Shown: positions 51,403-60,740 of the stretch, piece after piece
Layout: every line of letters begins with the position of its first letter
How positions within the stretch are numbered: the first letter of the stretch is position 1
NCBI GenBank assembly: GCA_002470515.1
Contig: DKML01000031.1
Location: forward strand, 372,001-436,000
Length of the DNA: 64,000 nt
Direction: 5' to 3'
Source: Proteobacteria bacterium UBA7415
Lineage (GTDB): Bacteria > Pseudomonadota > Gammaproteobacteria > Arenicellales > Arenicellaceae
The notes under the pieces: model-generated
Databases searched by the model: none
Told to the model about the DNA's origin: nothing
What the model saw: only the letters and a program-made list of their open reading frames with translations
Program-made: the position numbers and the translations under genes

Positions 51403-53811
51403 CTAAAAGTCGAATCCAAAAGATACACCATAGGTTCGAGTAGAAGCACTAGTGACTCGGCACAATGCATTCATATGAATCGCAGTTCTTGCATTCGTAG
51501 TGTCACCAAGAAGTGCATTGCCATCGTTGAGCAGCACCCCACCGCAAAAATGCTCATCGGTTAAGTTTTTGCCATACACCGAAAAGTTATATTGCTGTTC
51601 ATCGCCGAACCGATAGCTAATATTCGCATTTAGCAAGGTGTAAGCGTCAATGCTGAGCTGGTCAACAACCTGACTATTACCATTGGTAGGGGTAGCGCCA
51701 ATGCGTTCGCCTGTATGAGCGATATTACCGGTTAAAGTTAGCAGAGAGCCACTGTCGAGTTCAAACTCTTGAGAGCCAAGCAACATAAAAGACACGTCTG
51801 GTGAATGTGCGAGTTCTGCGCCTGCAAAAAAGTTTGCGCTATTGCCTGCATCAGTCACCTCGGTATCGAGCAAAGAGAGACCGGCTTGCAAGTAAAACCC
51901 GTTATCACTTCCATACTTGATGTTTGCGTCGAGCCCTTTTATTTCAGACTTAAGCGCATTATCTAATGTCGGTACGCCTCTCGCGGTTACGAATTGCTGT
52001 AAGTTTTCATAACTGTATTGAAAAACGGCCGCATCGAATTGAATACGGTTGTCCCATAAATCAGCTTTATAGCCAAGCTCATACGCATCCAATGATTCTG
52101 GCTCAAGACGAGTCTCCTCTAAACCGGAAATAACATTGGCCGGAGGAACTAGCGCGTATACGGGGCGTGTATCTAAGGCTGAGCCTTTGAAACCTTTTGC
52201 TGCGCTAAGGTAAATCATGGAATTGTCGGTCGCCTGCCAATCCAGTTTAATGGTGTAACCCACATCCTTATTATCTAGATTCTGCGTTACCTGGCGTGCT
52301 ATTTCGTAGCCGTTTGCATCGAATCCAGGCGTGCCGGGGTTTTGCGCGGCCACAAGTGCTGTTATGTCTTCGCTAAAATAGTTTGTAGTTGAAGGGCTGC
52401 CTGCTACAACTGGACGAGAAGTCAGGTAATTTCCCTCAATTTGTTCATCAGACCATCGTATGCCTGCGGTTAATGTGAGTGCATCACTAAGGTCGTATTC
52501 ACCTTGAAAGTAAACTCCGAGGTTTTCTTTAGTATGGGCAAGTTGAACACTAGGCACTAAATTGCCGTTTCCAAATGTGACACGCGCACCACGAAGACCG
52601 GTGTAAGAATCTGCATCATCATCAAGATAATACACACCAGCAATCCAACGAAACGCGCCATCACCGGTGGACACTAAACGAAACTCTTGTTGAGTTGTGT
52701 CTCGATCATCTTGGTGAAAAGTATGCAAGCCGAGGGTGTCGCCACCGTCATTGTCATTTGCATTCTTATAATCTAAATTATCCCAAGAAGTAATCGATGT
52801 AAACGTAGCCCATGGAAGATCATAATCAACCTTAAGGTACGCGCCCTTAGTATCTAAAATTTCGGTACCAAAGTTTTGAGCTGTTGTTTCCCAACTGCCA
52901 GTCGACGGGTCTGAGGCGGCTTCACCTGTTCCGCCGCCATCTCGGCTGAGACAATTAGTGTTCGTCTCGAAGTTGATGATGCCTCTAGGAGCATCCGCAC
53001 AAAGACCGCCTGAACCATCAGGGGATCTAGTGCCTACCGCTTTAATAGCGGTACTGTTGTTGTCCGAGCTAAGCCCATGCACATTTAACGTTACGCTGGC
53101 CAATTCATTAGGTTGCCAAAGAAAAGTAGCACGTGCTGCCGTGCTGTCCTCGTCACCGTACCTTTTTCCATTGCTAACAGATCTAAACGCACCATCGTTA
53201 TCAATGCTTTGAAATGCAACTCTTGCTGCCAAAGTACCTGACAGATCAAAACTAATAGCAGTATCGACTTCAGTATGACCAAAGTTACCTAACTTAAGGT
53301 TTGCACTTCCGTTTGTACCCGAGCCAATCTCTGGTTTTTTGCTAATGTAGTTAACCGCACCGCCCGTTGTGTTTAATCCGAATAGTGTGTTTTGTGGTCC
53401 TTTGAGAATTTCAACACGCTCCATATCAAACAAGGCTGCTTTGGCATGAAAACCACTTGTGAGTGTTACTCCATCAAAGTATTGGCCTACTGCAGATGCG
53501 GCTGTCACATGCACGTCACTAGTGCCGACACCGCGTAAAAAGTAGTTCCTATTTGACCCTTGCTGAGTACCAGAAGCAAACCCTGGGGTCACGTCGACTA
53601 AATCACTGGCGTTTGTTATCCCCAGCGTTGCCATTGACTCACCGGTGAACGCGGTTACAGCAATCGGAACGTCCTGCAGAGACTCTGAACGTTTTTGAGC
53701 TGTTACCACTATTTCTTCCAATGCTGCGTGAGCAACACTGCTGCAGACCAGTGCGGTCGATACCGCCAGTGCTTTTGCTACTTTGGTTCTAAACATCTTG
53801 CGAGCTGACAT
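51403..53811 (-). CDS. TonB-dependent outer-membrane receptor B
   Basis: An 802-residue receptor; the start at 53811 is set by GGAGG eight bases upstream. The signal peptide M-S-A-R-K-M-F-R-T-K-V-A-K-A-L-A is nearly identical to that of receptor C (58195-60504), as is the DNA before it, although the barrels diverge. L-E-E-I-V-V-T-A-Q-K-R leads into the plug with V-E-I-L-K-G-P-Q-N-T-L-F-G-L-N-T-T-G-G-A. The barrel ends G-F-D-F. A Cys pair-containing loop (C-A-D-A-P-R-G near 278 and N-C-L-S near 293) may be disulfide-bonded. It is divergent from the LysR gene at 54079. The ligand is unknown. Confidence 0.88.
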   Translation of the reverse strand: MSARKMFRTKVAKALAVSTALVCSSVAHAALEEIVVTAQKRSESLQDVPIAVTAFTGESMATLGITNASDLVDVTPGFASGTQQGSNRNYFLRGVGTSDVHVTAASAVGQYFDGVTLTSGFHAKAALFDMERVEILKGPQNTLFGLNTTGGAVNYISKKPEIGSGTNGSANLKLGNFGHTEVDTAISFDLSGTLAARVAFQSIDNDGAFRSVSNGKRYGDEDSTAARATFLWQPNELASVTLNVHGLSSDNNSTAIKAVGTRSPDGSGGLCADAPRGIINFETNTNCLSRDGGGTGEAASDPSTGSWETTAQNFGTEILDTKGAYLKVDYDLPWATFTSITSWDNLDYKNANDNDGGDTLGLHTFHQDDRDTTQQEFRLVSTGDGAFRWIAGVYYLDDDADSYTGLRGARVTFGNGNLVPSVQLAHTKENLGVYFQGEYDLSDALTLTAGIRWSDEQIEGNYLTSRPVVAGSPSTTNYFSEDITALVAAQNPGTPGFDANGYEIARQVTQNLDNKDVGYTIKLDWQATDNSMIYLSAAKGFKGSALDTRPVYALVPPANVISGLEETRLEPESLDAYELGYKADLWDNRIQFDAAVFQYSYENLQQFVTARGVPTLDNALKSEIKGLDANIKYGSDNGFYLQAGLSLLDTEVTDAGNSANFFAGAELAHSPDVSFMLLGSQEFELDSGSLLTLTGNIAHTGERIGATPTNGNSQVVDQLSIDAYTLLNANISYRFGDEQQYNFSVYGKNLTDEHFCGGVLLNDGNALLGDTTNARTAIHMNALCRVTSASTRTYGVSFGFDF

Positions 53812-54047
53812 ATTTGAATCCTCCAACCCTCACTGGGGCCTATAATTTTAGTTATTTATCCTAGATACTTTATCCGTTCAGCTTGAATCCTAGTAATCAA
53901 TACTTTTGAAAACGCGATGAATTCGACAACACAGCAAAGTTCATTAACTCGTGCACATTGTTTTAATGTGTGCGTGCTTTTGGTATCTTGTCCACTACTA
54001 TAATTTGAGACTAAATTTAGAACAATAACCAAAATATAGAGTTTAAC

Positions 54048-54067
54048 GTTCTTAATTTACGAACAAT
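54048..54067. promoter_or_regulatory. LysR box (GTTC-N9-GAAC) upstream of LysR
   Basis: GTTCTTAATTTACGAACAAT lies just before the LysR start at 54079, in the divergent region shared with receptor B. It differs at one position from the box kept near the dead LysR copy (60741-60760). Confidence 0.55.
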
Positions 54068-54078
54068 GGAAAACTAAG

Positions 54079-55038
54079 ATGAACGAACTAGAATGCATAC
54101 GTACCTTTGTAAAAGTAGTAGAAGCGGGCAGCTTCGCTGAGGCGGCACGACAAACTAGCACCGTTAAATCCGTGGTTACAAAACGAGTAAATCAACTCGA
54201 AGAACATTTAGAACTGCAGCTGTTACAGCGATCCACTCGGCGCTTAACGGTTACTGATGGTGGTACCGATTTTTATGAGCGCGCGGTGCACCTTCTAGCT
54301 GAGTTAGACCATGCGAAAGCAGCCGTAAGCTCAACAGAGTGGGGGCTCACAGGAAATTTCCGAGTTAGCTGCATTTCGTCCTTCACTGCAGCTTATTTAG
54401 CTGATGACTTATGTGAATTTCAAGTAGAGCACCCAAATCTTAAAGTGGAACTTCGCCAGCACGATCGATTTTGCGATCCAGTTCAAGAAGGGTTCGATGT
54501 ATGCTTACAACCGGCCGTGAACGCTGTTGGAACATTAGAAAAAGTAGACGTGCTACCGTTGCGACGCTTAATCGTCGCAACGCCCAATTACATTGAAAAG
54601 CATGGCCTACCGCAACGACCTAAGGACCTCAAGTCGCATAATTTTGCGCACAACCATCTAATCGAACCGGACTGCAATATACGTTTACTCGATGGTAGAA
54701 GAGCGACAACAGTTACAATAGACCCCAATATATTAACCAATACTGTTTGGATGCTTCGTGCGGCGGTTATGCGCGGTACGCATATGGCAATGATGCCGGC
54801 GTTTTTTATTGAAAAGGAATTGGTATCCGGAAAATTAGTTCCGATTCTTCCGCAGTCTCGAATTCAGTGCGCGCAACTGTCTGCCTTCTACGGCCGATCG
54901 CCTTATGTGCCAATGAAGGTTCGCATTTTTATCAATTTCCTAAGAAGAAAGCACGGCGATTTTCCGTCATGGGAGAGACGAATACTAGAAAAACGCCCAG
55001 AGCTTTCTAAAGCACTCGGCCCTGACGCGACCTCCTAA
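54079..55038 (+). CDS. LysR-family regulator of the receptor cassette
   Basis: A 319-residue LysR regulator of the CrgA/DsdC-like branch. The wHTH at 1-62 starts M-N-E-L-E-C-I-R-T-F-V-K-V-V-E-A-G-S-F-A, continues S-V-V-T-K-R-V-N-Q-L-E and ends L-L-Q-R-S-T-R-R-L-T-V-T-D-G-G. The effector domain follows from about 90. It is divergent from receptor B with about 270 bases between, the usual arrangement for a LysR controlling its neighbour. A second, broken copy of this gene and its upstream region lies at 60775-61100, so the receptor-LysR pair was duplicated as a unit. Confidence 0.88.
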   Translation: MNELECIRTFVKVVEAGSFAEAARQTSTVKSVVTKRVNQLEEHLELQLLQRSTRRLTVTDGGTDFYERAVHLLAELDHAKAAVSSTEWGLTGNFRVSCISSFTAAYLADDLCEFQVEHPNLKVELRQHDRFCDPVQEGFDVCLQPAVNAVGTLEKVDVLPLRRLIVATPNYIEKHGLPQRPKDLKSHNFAHNHLIEPDCNIRLLDGRRATTVTIDPNILTNTVWMLRAAVMRGTHMAMMPAFFIEKELVSGKLVPILPQSRIQCAQLSAFYGRSPYVPMKVRIFINFLRRKHGDFPSWERRILEKRPELSKALGPDATS

Positions 55039-55071
55039 CAATCGCGAATCAACAATTACTTACCCAGCGAA

Positions 55072-56292
55072 CTAGACCGAAGTCTCCTCATCCGGGTATT
55101 TACCAAGCGCCAGAAATAAAGCGATACACAACACCAAAAGGCCTATAGAAACCTGCAGCACTGTTGAGTAACCGCCAGCCGCTTGAGCGGCTGCCCCATA
55201 TACTGGCGGAGCTATGCCTGCGCCTACTGCAAAAAATGCAAAAATTGCACCAAAAACTGTTGGGTAATTAGCCGGCCCAAAGTACTTACTGGTTAAGAAT
55301 GCGAGCAAATCTAATTCAGCACCCGCGGCTAATCCAATCAATATTGCGATCAGAAAGCCCATTCCAACAGTGACATCCACGTTCAATAAAACAATGATGG
55401 CTATTGTTGGAAGAACAAAAAAGCTTGCCGCGACACCCGGCGCCCAAAACTTATCGACCAAGAAACCGACGAGCAGTCGCCCCAGAATAATCGTTAATCC
55501 CATTACCGAAGCAATCTTTGCAATTGTTGCTCGTTCGATTCCCTCTTGAGTCATGATTCGTTCAAAATTGGAAAGCAGCCCCACGATCACTACAGCCGAC
55601 ACAAACAAAACCAACCCTAAAACCCAAAACCGGTAGGTCCCCATCGCTTCTCGACGTGTAAGCCCCCACGTTGAATCGGTAGAGCCCTTATTCGCCACAT
55701 CACTTTTAATGGGAACGGGTTTTTCTTTGAAGAAGGCAAAGACGAAAGGCAGCGCCAATACTGCAGCACCTACCGCAACACTTTGATAGGCAAAACGCCA
55801 GCCATGGTTAGAGATCATGTACTCAACTAATGGCGGAAACAGAAATGCACCGAGCCCGGTACCGGCCATCGTTATCCCGATAGCCTTACCCCTATCCTCT
55901 TTAAACCAACTGTTTAAAACAGTTGTCCAAATGATCGGGAGTGACCCAGCACTTAAAATTGCCAACAAAGCAAAACTCAGATACCACAGAGTTAATGATC
56001 CGTTGTTCAGCGAGATCAGTACGTAGGCCAACGCATGACCGACCAAACCGATAATCCCTAATACTCGAATGCCGTACTTTGCAGCAAGACTGCCTATTAC
56101 AGGCCCTGTAATTAGCCCTAAGCACATGAGAACCGTATAACTTAGGAAAAATTGTGCGGGAGTCCAACCAAACTCGGCTGTTACGGGTCCTACAAAAAAG
56201 CCTTGCGTGTAGTTGGTAAACGCGAATATTCCACACATGGTACCCAACGTTGCTGAAAGTAACGGCCGCCAACCTGCTCTGATTTCATTCAT
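55072..56292 (-). CDS. MFS transporter (OFA/monocarboxylate-type)
   Basis: A 406-residue inner-membrane transporter with 12 TM helices. Family features include the first-half signature around K-Y-G-I-R-V-L-G-I-I-G in loop 2-3, G-T-G-L-G-A-F-L-F-P-P in TM5 and a central cytosolic loop (about 195-215). Such proteins import or export organic acids, including aromatic acids. It converges with the LysR gene (33 bases between stops) and lies upstream of nothing on its strand until an intergenic gap; SDR and GST genes follow on the right in the same orientation. It could carry the product of receptor-mediated uptake across the inner membrane. Confidence 0.84.
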   Translation of the reverse strand: MNEIRAGWRPLLSATLGTMCGIFAFTNYTQGFFVGPVTAEFGWTPAQFFLSYTVLMCLGLITGPVIGSLAAKYGIRVLGIIGLVGHALAYVLISLNNGSLTLWYLSFALLAILSAGSLPIIWTTVLNSWFKEDRGKAIGITMAGTGLGAFLFPPLVEYMISNHGWRFAYQSVAVGAAVLALPFVFAFFKEKPVPIKSDVANKGSTDSTWGLTRREAMGTYRFWVLGLVLFVSAVVIVGLLSNFERIMTQEGIERATIAKIASVMGLTIILGRLLVGFLVDKFWAPGVAASFFVLPTIAIIVLLNVDVTVGMGFLIAILIGLAAGAELDLLAFLTSKYFGPANYPTVFGAIFAFFAVGAGIAPPVYGAAAQAAGGYSTVLQVSIGLLVLCIALFLALGKYPDEETSV

Positions 56293-56428
56293 ACCAAATT
56301 TCCTATTTAGTTATCTATTAAATTATTTATTCAGTTATCTACGTTACTCGTGAATGACGCTTTTCAAATGCAAACAGCATGCGAAAATTGTAACTACTCG
56401 CTGTTAGTTTTGAATGCGTGTTTTCCTC

Positions 56429-57187
56429 TTAGTAATTAAGGGCACCACCATCTATATTCATACACTGGCCAGTCATAAGGTCACTGTCTTCGCTGGCGAA
56501 ATAATACACCGCACCCAATAAATCCTCTGGCACCATTGGCCGCTTAATGATCCGTGCCGCTAGGGTAGCTTCTTTAGCCGCGCCTAAAATTTGTTCATGG
56601 TTTTTTACACCCTCGCTTTCGGTTAGGCCAACGATAATGCAATTTACAGCAATATTATCATTGCCGAGCTCGGGTGCCATCGCCCTAGTTTGACCTATTA
56701 CTGCGCCCTTTGAAGATACGTAATGACACATCATTGGCGCGCCCCGAAGAAACGTTCCTGACGCAATATTGATTATTTTTCCACGACCGTTCTTACGCAT
56801 ACTAGGTACCACAGCCTTTGCGCACTGAAAGGGCCCGCGCGTATTCACTTTCATAACTTGGTCCCATTCTTCCTCTTCAATCTCCATAAACGGTTTCATG
56901 ACTAGAGATGAAAACAACGCCGCGTTATTGACCAGTATTTCAATGGGGCCGAATTTTGCCTCTGCTTCTTCGACCATGGCGAGCAAAGACGGATTATCAT
57001 TGACATCTACTTTGCAGCCTATCGCTTCGCCACCACTGTGGTTTATTTCGCTTACAACTTTAGAACTATCAGAGCGGGCGGCGATCACTACCTTCGCGCC
57101 CTGCGACGCCATTCCTTTAGCAAACGCGGCACCGATGCCCTGTGCGCCGCCGGTAATAACCGCTACTTTTCCTTCTAATCTATTCAA
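56429..57187 (-). CDS. Short-chain dehydrogenase/reductase
   Basis: A 252-residue classical SDR. T-G-G-A-Q-G-I-G lies at 12-19, N-N-A-A at 87-90, catalytic Ser143 in N-I-A-S-G, and Tyr156/Lys160 in Y-V-S-S-K. The residues after the second beta strand (A-A-R-S-D) suggest NADP preference. The substrate is an unknown alcohol or ketone. It is transcribed with, and lies between, the MFS and GST genes. SDR plus GST sets occur in aryl-ether (lignin dimer) and haloaromatic pathways, but the order alone does not prove either. Confidence 0.88.
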   Translation of the reverse strand: MNRLEGKVAVITGGAQGIGAAFAKGMASQGAKVVIAARSDSSKVVSEINHSGGEAIGCKVDVNDNPSLLAMVEEAEAKFGPIEILVNNAALFSSLVMKPFMEIEEEEWDQVMKVNTRGPFQCAKAVVPSMRKNGRGKIINIASGTFLRGAPMMCHYVSSKGAVIGQTRAMAPELGNDNIAVNCIIVGLTESEGVKNHEQILGAAKEATLAARIIKRPMVPEDLLGAVYYFASEDSDLMTGQCMNIDGGALNY

Positions 57188-57292
57188 ATCTCAGTCCTGA
57201 ACTTTGCCTGTTGCCTATTTTTAAATTACAACCTGGTGATGCAGTAAAGCCAAAAGTAGCTATCCAGCTTATTGCTTTGATACACGCACTAC

Positions 57293-58051
57293 TTAAAATT
57301 TAGGACACCACTTAAGAACGCCCTTCTGAAAACTATCTCTTTCTCGCAACCGCTCTGCCCACGCCTGTACTGCAGGATATCTATCAAAACCGTAACCCGC
57401 TCCAGCCAGTGTAAAATGCAACGGCACCCAAGTAATATCAGCCAATGAAAAATTGTCGCCTACAAGCCATTGTTGACCTTTTAAAACCTGATCTGCTTCT
57501 TCGAAGAAGCGATCTAGAATTAGCTCGGCGGCCTTAGCCTCCTCTGCTGAAAAGCCCTCACCGCTACTGTGTTTGTGAAACGCGACAAGCTCTTCATTTT
57601 TCTGAAGCTTTTCGTACTGCTGTTTTTGCTCATCAGTCTGCTTCATCTTGCCTTGCATCTTATGGAAGTAGATAAAGGTTTTGACGGCCTTCACGTGGAT
57701 TTGAACAGCAGACCTCATCCACCAATACATTTTTTCTAGCTCCTCCTCTGATGTTGGCCTTAACGGTGGCTCAGGAAAAGTCTTATCAATATGATCAATA
57801 ATGTCATCTGATTCAATAATCACGACTCCATCGTGAACCAAAGTCGGTACCACGCCATTTGGGTTTATCCCAAAATATTCTGGAGTGACATGCTCCTTTT
57901 TAGTGATGTCTAAATGATGACTTGTCCAAGAAAGGCCCTTCTCTTCCAAAGCCATACGAACCCGCATGGAACAGTTAGATAAGCCAGAATGATAAAGATG
58001 CAGCCCTTCAAAACCGAGCACTTCTTTATTTGTGGGGGTTACTACACCCAT
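57293..58051 (-). CDS. Glutathione S-transferase with PcpC-like active-site motif
   Basis: A 252-residue GST. The thioredoxin-fold N-terminus reads H-L-Y-H-S-G-L-S-N-C-S-M-R-V-R at 18-32, and N-G-V-V-P-T-L-V-H-D-G at about 65-75 has the cis-Pro. S-x-C-S-M (Ser25, Cys27) copies the arrangement S-I-C-S-M of tetrachlorohydroquinone reductive dehalogenase PcpC, where Ser11 and Cys13 act in catalysis (from memory). The helical domain is enlarged by a charged segment (about 120-165), as in PcpC. N-F-S-L-A-D-I-T-W near 208-216 is the usual GST domain-2 motif. It may be a glutathione-dependent dehalogenase or ether-cleaving enzyme; many GSTs share this motif without that activity. Confidence 0.82.
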   Translation of the reverse strand: MGVVTPTNKEVLGFEGLHLYHSGLSNCSMRVRMALEEKGLSWTSHHLDITKKEHVTPEYFGINPNGVVPTLVHDGVVIIESDDIIDHIDKTFPEPPLRPTSEEELEKMYWWMRSAVQIHVKAVKTFIYFHKMQGKMKQTDEQKQQYEKLQKNEELVAFHKHSSGEGFSAEEAKAAELILDRFFEEADQVLKGQQWLVGDNFSLADITWVPLHFTLAGAGYGFDRYPAVQAWAERLRERDSFQKGVLKWCPKF

Positions 58052-58136
58052 AATGCTACCTCAACGATAGGTCAGTTGTTGCCAGGGAGCGCCGTTGCTT
58101 TTTGCCCCTGAAATTAAATTAATGAGTTCGAAACAG

Positions 58137-58182
58137 ATAAAACCAAACAAGTCATTGGGCATACCTAAGCATGCCCAATGAC
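58137..58182 (-). terminator. Rho-independent terminator after TonB receptor C
   Basis: GTCATTGGGCAT and ATGCCCAATGAC form a perfect 12-bp stem with an 8-base loop. On the minus strand it is followed by T-rich DNA (TTGTTTGGTTTTAT). It lies 12 bases past the receptor stop and separates the receptor from the GST gene. Confidence 0.82.
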
Positions 58183-58194
58183 GTAAAACCTAGA

Positions 58195-60504
58195 TTAGAA
58201 CTTTGCTGAAAATCTAAGTGCAAGTTCGCGCGGAGTATTCATCGTTGCAATAATGTTTGGTCCCGATGGCACACACCATGCACAATACGCTTCTTCTCCA
58301 AGGTTTTTTCCGAGCAATGAAATGGTGTATCGCTCCGAAGGAGAGACTAAACGAAGTCCAGCATTCCAAACAGTACGACTTTCCGAGATGGTATCTTCGC
58401 CATAGGAAATATCCGTAAAGGCATCACTCGAATAATTAACGTCTGCATTAACTGAGAGGTCCCATTGACCCACTGCATCAGGAAAATATAGATTCGCATA
58501 GATCGACCCTTTCTCTTCTGGTGCATAGATTAGCGGTAACCCAGCAAGATCGCACGTACCGTTTGCACCAGGCGTTACACCTGGAGGACAAACTTCAGCG
58601 CCTGGAAATGAATCGTAAGTCGCATCCGTATAGGCAAAGCTAGCACCTAAAGTCAGTACGTCATTAACACTCCACGCACCATCAAACTCTAGACCTTGGC
58701 TTGTACTATCAGCCGCATTGTCTACCGAGAACGCCGGTACTGAGCCAGGTATCTGAGTAGAAAGCTGCATCCCTTCAATAGACATATGAAAGAGAGCAAT
58801 ATTCATAGTCATATCTCCGCCGAGCAATGCTAACTTAGCACCAAGTTCAAACGCGTCAACGTTTTCGGCATCAAACTCAAAATCTGCAGAAGGGTTGTCT
58901 ATACGATCACTAAACCCACCGGTTTTATGCCCTTCAGAAAAACTGAAGTATGTCATGACATCATCCGAAACTTCCCATTTCAGAGAGGCCGAACCAGTGA
59001 ATTTACTCTCTGACCGACTTGCAGAAACAACTAAAGGAGGTCCGCCGGGCCCACCAGGGATGGGTAATACAGTTTCTGTACCATACACACGGAAGAAACG
59101 CTCAAAGTCATAGTCCTTATCTTCGCTACCATAACGCCCACCAAGAGTAAGGCTCAAGTTTTCTGCAAAGTGCCAGCGAAACTGACCGAACGCGGCCAAT
59201 GTCTGGGTGTCTTGAGTCCATGGCTCAGTTCGACCAAGAAATGCGCCACCTGGATCCCTAAAAACAGTCACAAGATTAATGTCCGAACTTTGAAAGCGAG
59301 CTAAGTCGCTATCCTCATAGTACGCCCCGACGATATAATCGTAGTTTTCGCGCTCAGTCGATGTAAAACGAATCTCTTGACTAAATCCGCTATAGTCCTC
59401 ATTACGAGTTGCTCTGAACCCGCCAGCCAAACCCATATCAAGACCAAAGAATTGATAGTCATATGTGTAATCTTGGTAAGCACTGATCGACGTAAATGTG
59501 CCTCCCTCAACGTCGTACTCAAACTTAAGAGTTGCGTTCTGAGATGTTTGATCACGCTCTGGGCAAAAGGACCCCGTATTGGTACTAGTATCAACCATGC
59601 CGTCGCCTGTTGTATCACGGTCTGCAATGATATCGGTACAGTCATAATCAACTATCCAGTCTAAACCTGGCGTAAATTGAGGCGAAGAAAGTTGATATAC
59701 AAACAATGGCGGGCCACCCAATCCACCAAATTCTGCGGTATCAGTACCAAACTCATCATATGTCTGGTACTCAAGCTTCAAGCTAGCTGTAAGCTGATCA
59801 TTTGGCGTCCATTCAAATTTTGTTCGAACGCCATAATCCGTGCGTTGAGCTCCATCCGGGCCTTCAAGATTGTTTTCATAAAAACCTTCTCGATCTCGAT
59901 AACGAACAGCGATACGACCATTAACATTTTCGCTTAACGGTCCAGAAAGATACCCTTCAAACTCCTCGTATCCACCAACTGTGCTGTAGTCACCTACACT
60001 GAAGTTAATGCCAGACTCAAAAGTTTCTGTAGGATCCCCCGTTCGTAAGATCAAAGCACCGCCAACTGTGTTCTTACCAAACAATGTGCCTTGAGGGCCA
60101 CGAAGCACTTCTATGTTAGCGATGTCCATAAATCCGTGTAGATTTATAACCGCTCTACTTATGTAGACATCGTCAATAAAGCGACCTACCGATTGCTCGA
60201 TGGAATGCGTAAGACCACCACCCATACCTCGTATATAAAGATTCGGAACAACCGCAGCACTATTAATTTCAAAATTCGGAATATAGAGAGACAAGTCTTC
60301 CATATCCGTTATCCCAAGTGTCTCAATCTGCTCAGCGCTGATTGCGCTGACAGAAACCGGAACATCCTGAATGCTCTCTGCACGTTTGGTGGCAGTAACT
60401 AGAATTTCTTCTAGTGCAGCGTGAGCAACATTGCTACAGACCAGCGCGGTCGATACCGCCAGTGCTTTTGCTACTTTGGTTTTAAACATCTTGCGAGCCG
60501 ACAT
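58195..60504 (-). CDS. TonB-dependent outer-membrane receptor C
   Basis: A 769-residue receptor; the start at 60504 follows GGAGGAG by five bases. The first 40 residues, M-S-A-R-K-M-F-K-T-K-V-A-K and on, are almost identical to receptor B, but the plug and barrel differ, so the export leader and promoter were shared by duplication or gene conversion. L-E-E-I-L-V-T-A-T-K-R precedes the plug with V-L-R-G-P-Q-G-T-L-F-G-K-N-T-V-G-G. The barrel ends F-S-A-K-F. A Cys-rich loop near the end (A-Y-C-A-W-C-V-P-S) is unusual. A dead relative sits at 61105-61330. The ligand is unknown. Confidence 0.88.
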   Translation of the reverse strand: MSARKMFKTKVAKALAVSTALVCSNVAHAALEEILVTATKRAESIQDVPVSVSAISAEQIETLGITDMEDLSLYIPNFEINSAAVVPNLYIRGMGGGLTHSIEQSVGRFIDDVYISRAVINLHGFMDIANIEVLRGPQGTLFGKNTVGGALILRTGDPTETFESGINFSVGDYSTVGGYEEFEGYLSGPLSENVNGRIAVRYRDREGFYENNLEGPDGAQRTDYGVRTKFEWTPNDQLTASLKLEYQTYDEFGTDTAEFGGLGGPPLFVYQLSSPQFTPGLDWIVDYDCTDIIADRDTTGDGMVDTSTNTGSFCPERDQTSQNATLKFEYDVEGGTFTSISAYQDYTYDYQFFGLDMGLAGGFRATRNEDYSGFSQEIRFTSTERENYDYIVGAYYEDSDLARFQSSDINLVTVFRDPGGAFLGRTEPWTQDTQTLAAFGQFRWHFAENLSLTLGGRYGSEDKDYDFERFFRVYGTETVLPIPGGPGGPPLVVSASRSESKFTGSASLKWEVSDDVMTYFSFSEGHKTGGFSDRIDNPSADFEFDAENVDAFELGAKLALLGGDMTMNIALFHMSIEGMQLSTQIPGSVPAFSVDNAADSTSQGLEFDGAWSVNDVLTLGASFAYTDATYDSFPGAEVCPPGVTPGANGTCDLAGLPLIYAPEEKGSIYANLYFPDAVGQWDLSVNADVNYSSDAFTDISYGEDTISESRTVWNAGLRLVSPSERYTISLLGKNLGEEAYCAWCVPSGPNIIATMNTPRELALRFSAKF

Positions 60505-60574
60505 AATTTCTCCTCCAACCCTCACAGGGGTCTATAATTTTAGTTATTCAACTTAAGACACTTTAGCCATTTAC

Positions 60575-60591
60575 GAACAATTCAAATGTTC
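60575..60591. promoter_or_regulatory. Interrupted palindrome GAAC-N9-GTTC upstream of receptor C
   Basis: GAACAATTCAAATGTTC lies 71 bases upstream of the receptor start. It has the same arm length and spacing as the LysR boxes, with arms in the opposite order, and begins inside the shared TTACGAACAAT string. Confidence 0.45.
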
Positions 60592-60740
60592 AATTTTTCC
60601 AAATGCAATGAGTTCTGCAACACAGCAGCGTTCATTAGTGCGCGCGCACATTGTTGTAATATGTGCCCGTAATGGGTATCTTAAGCATTACTATAATTTG
60701 AACATAAAAACAGAACAATAGTCTAAATATAGGGCTTAGC

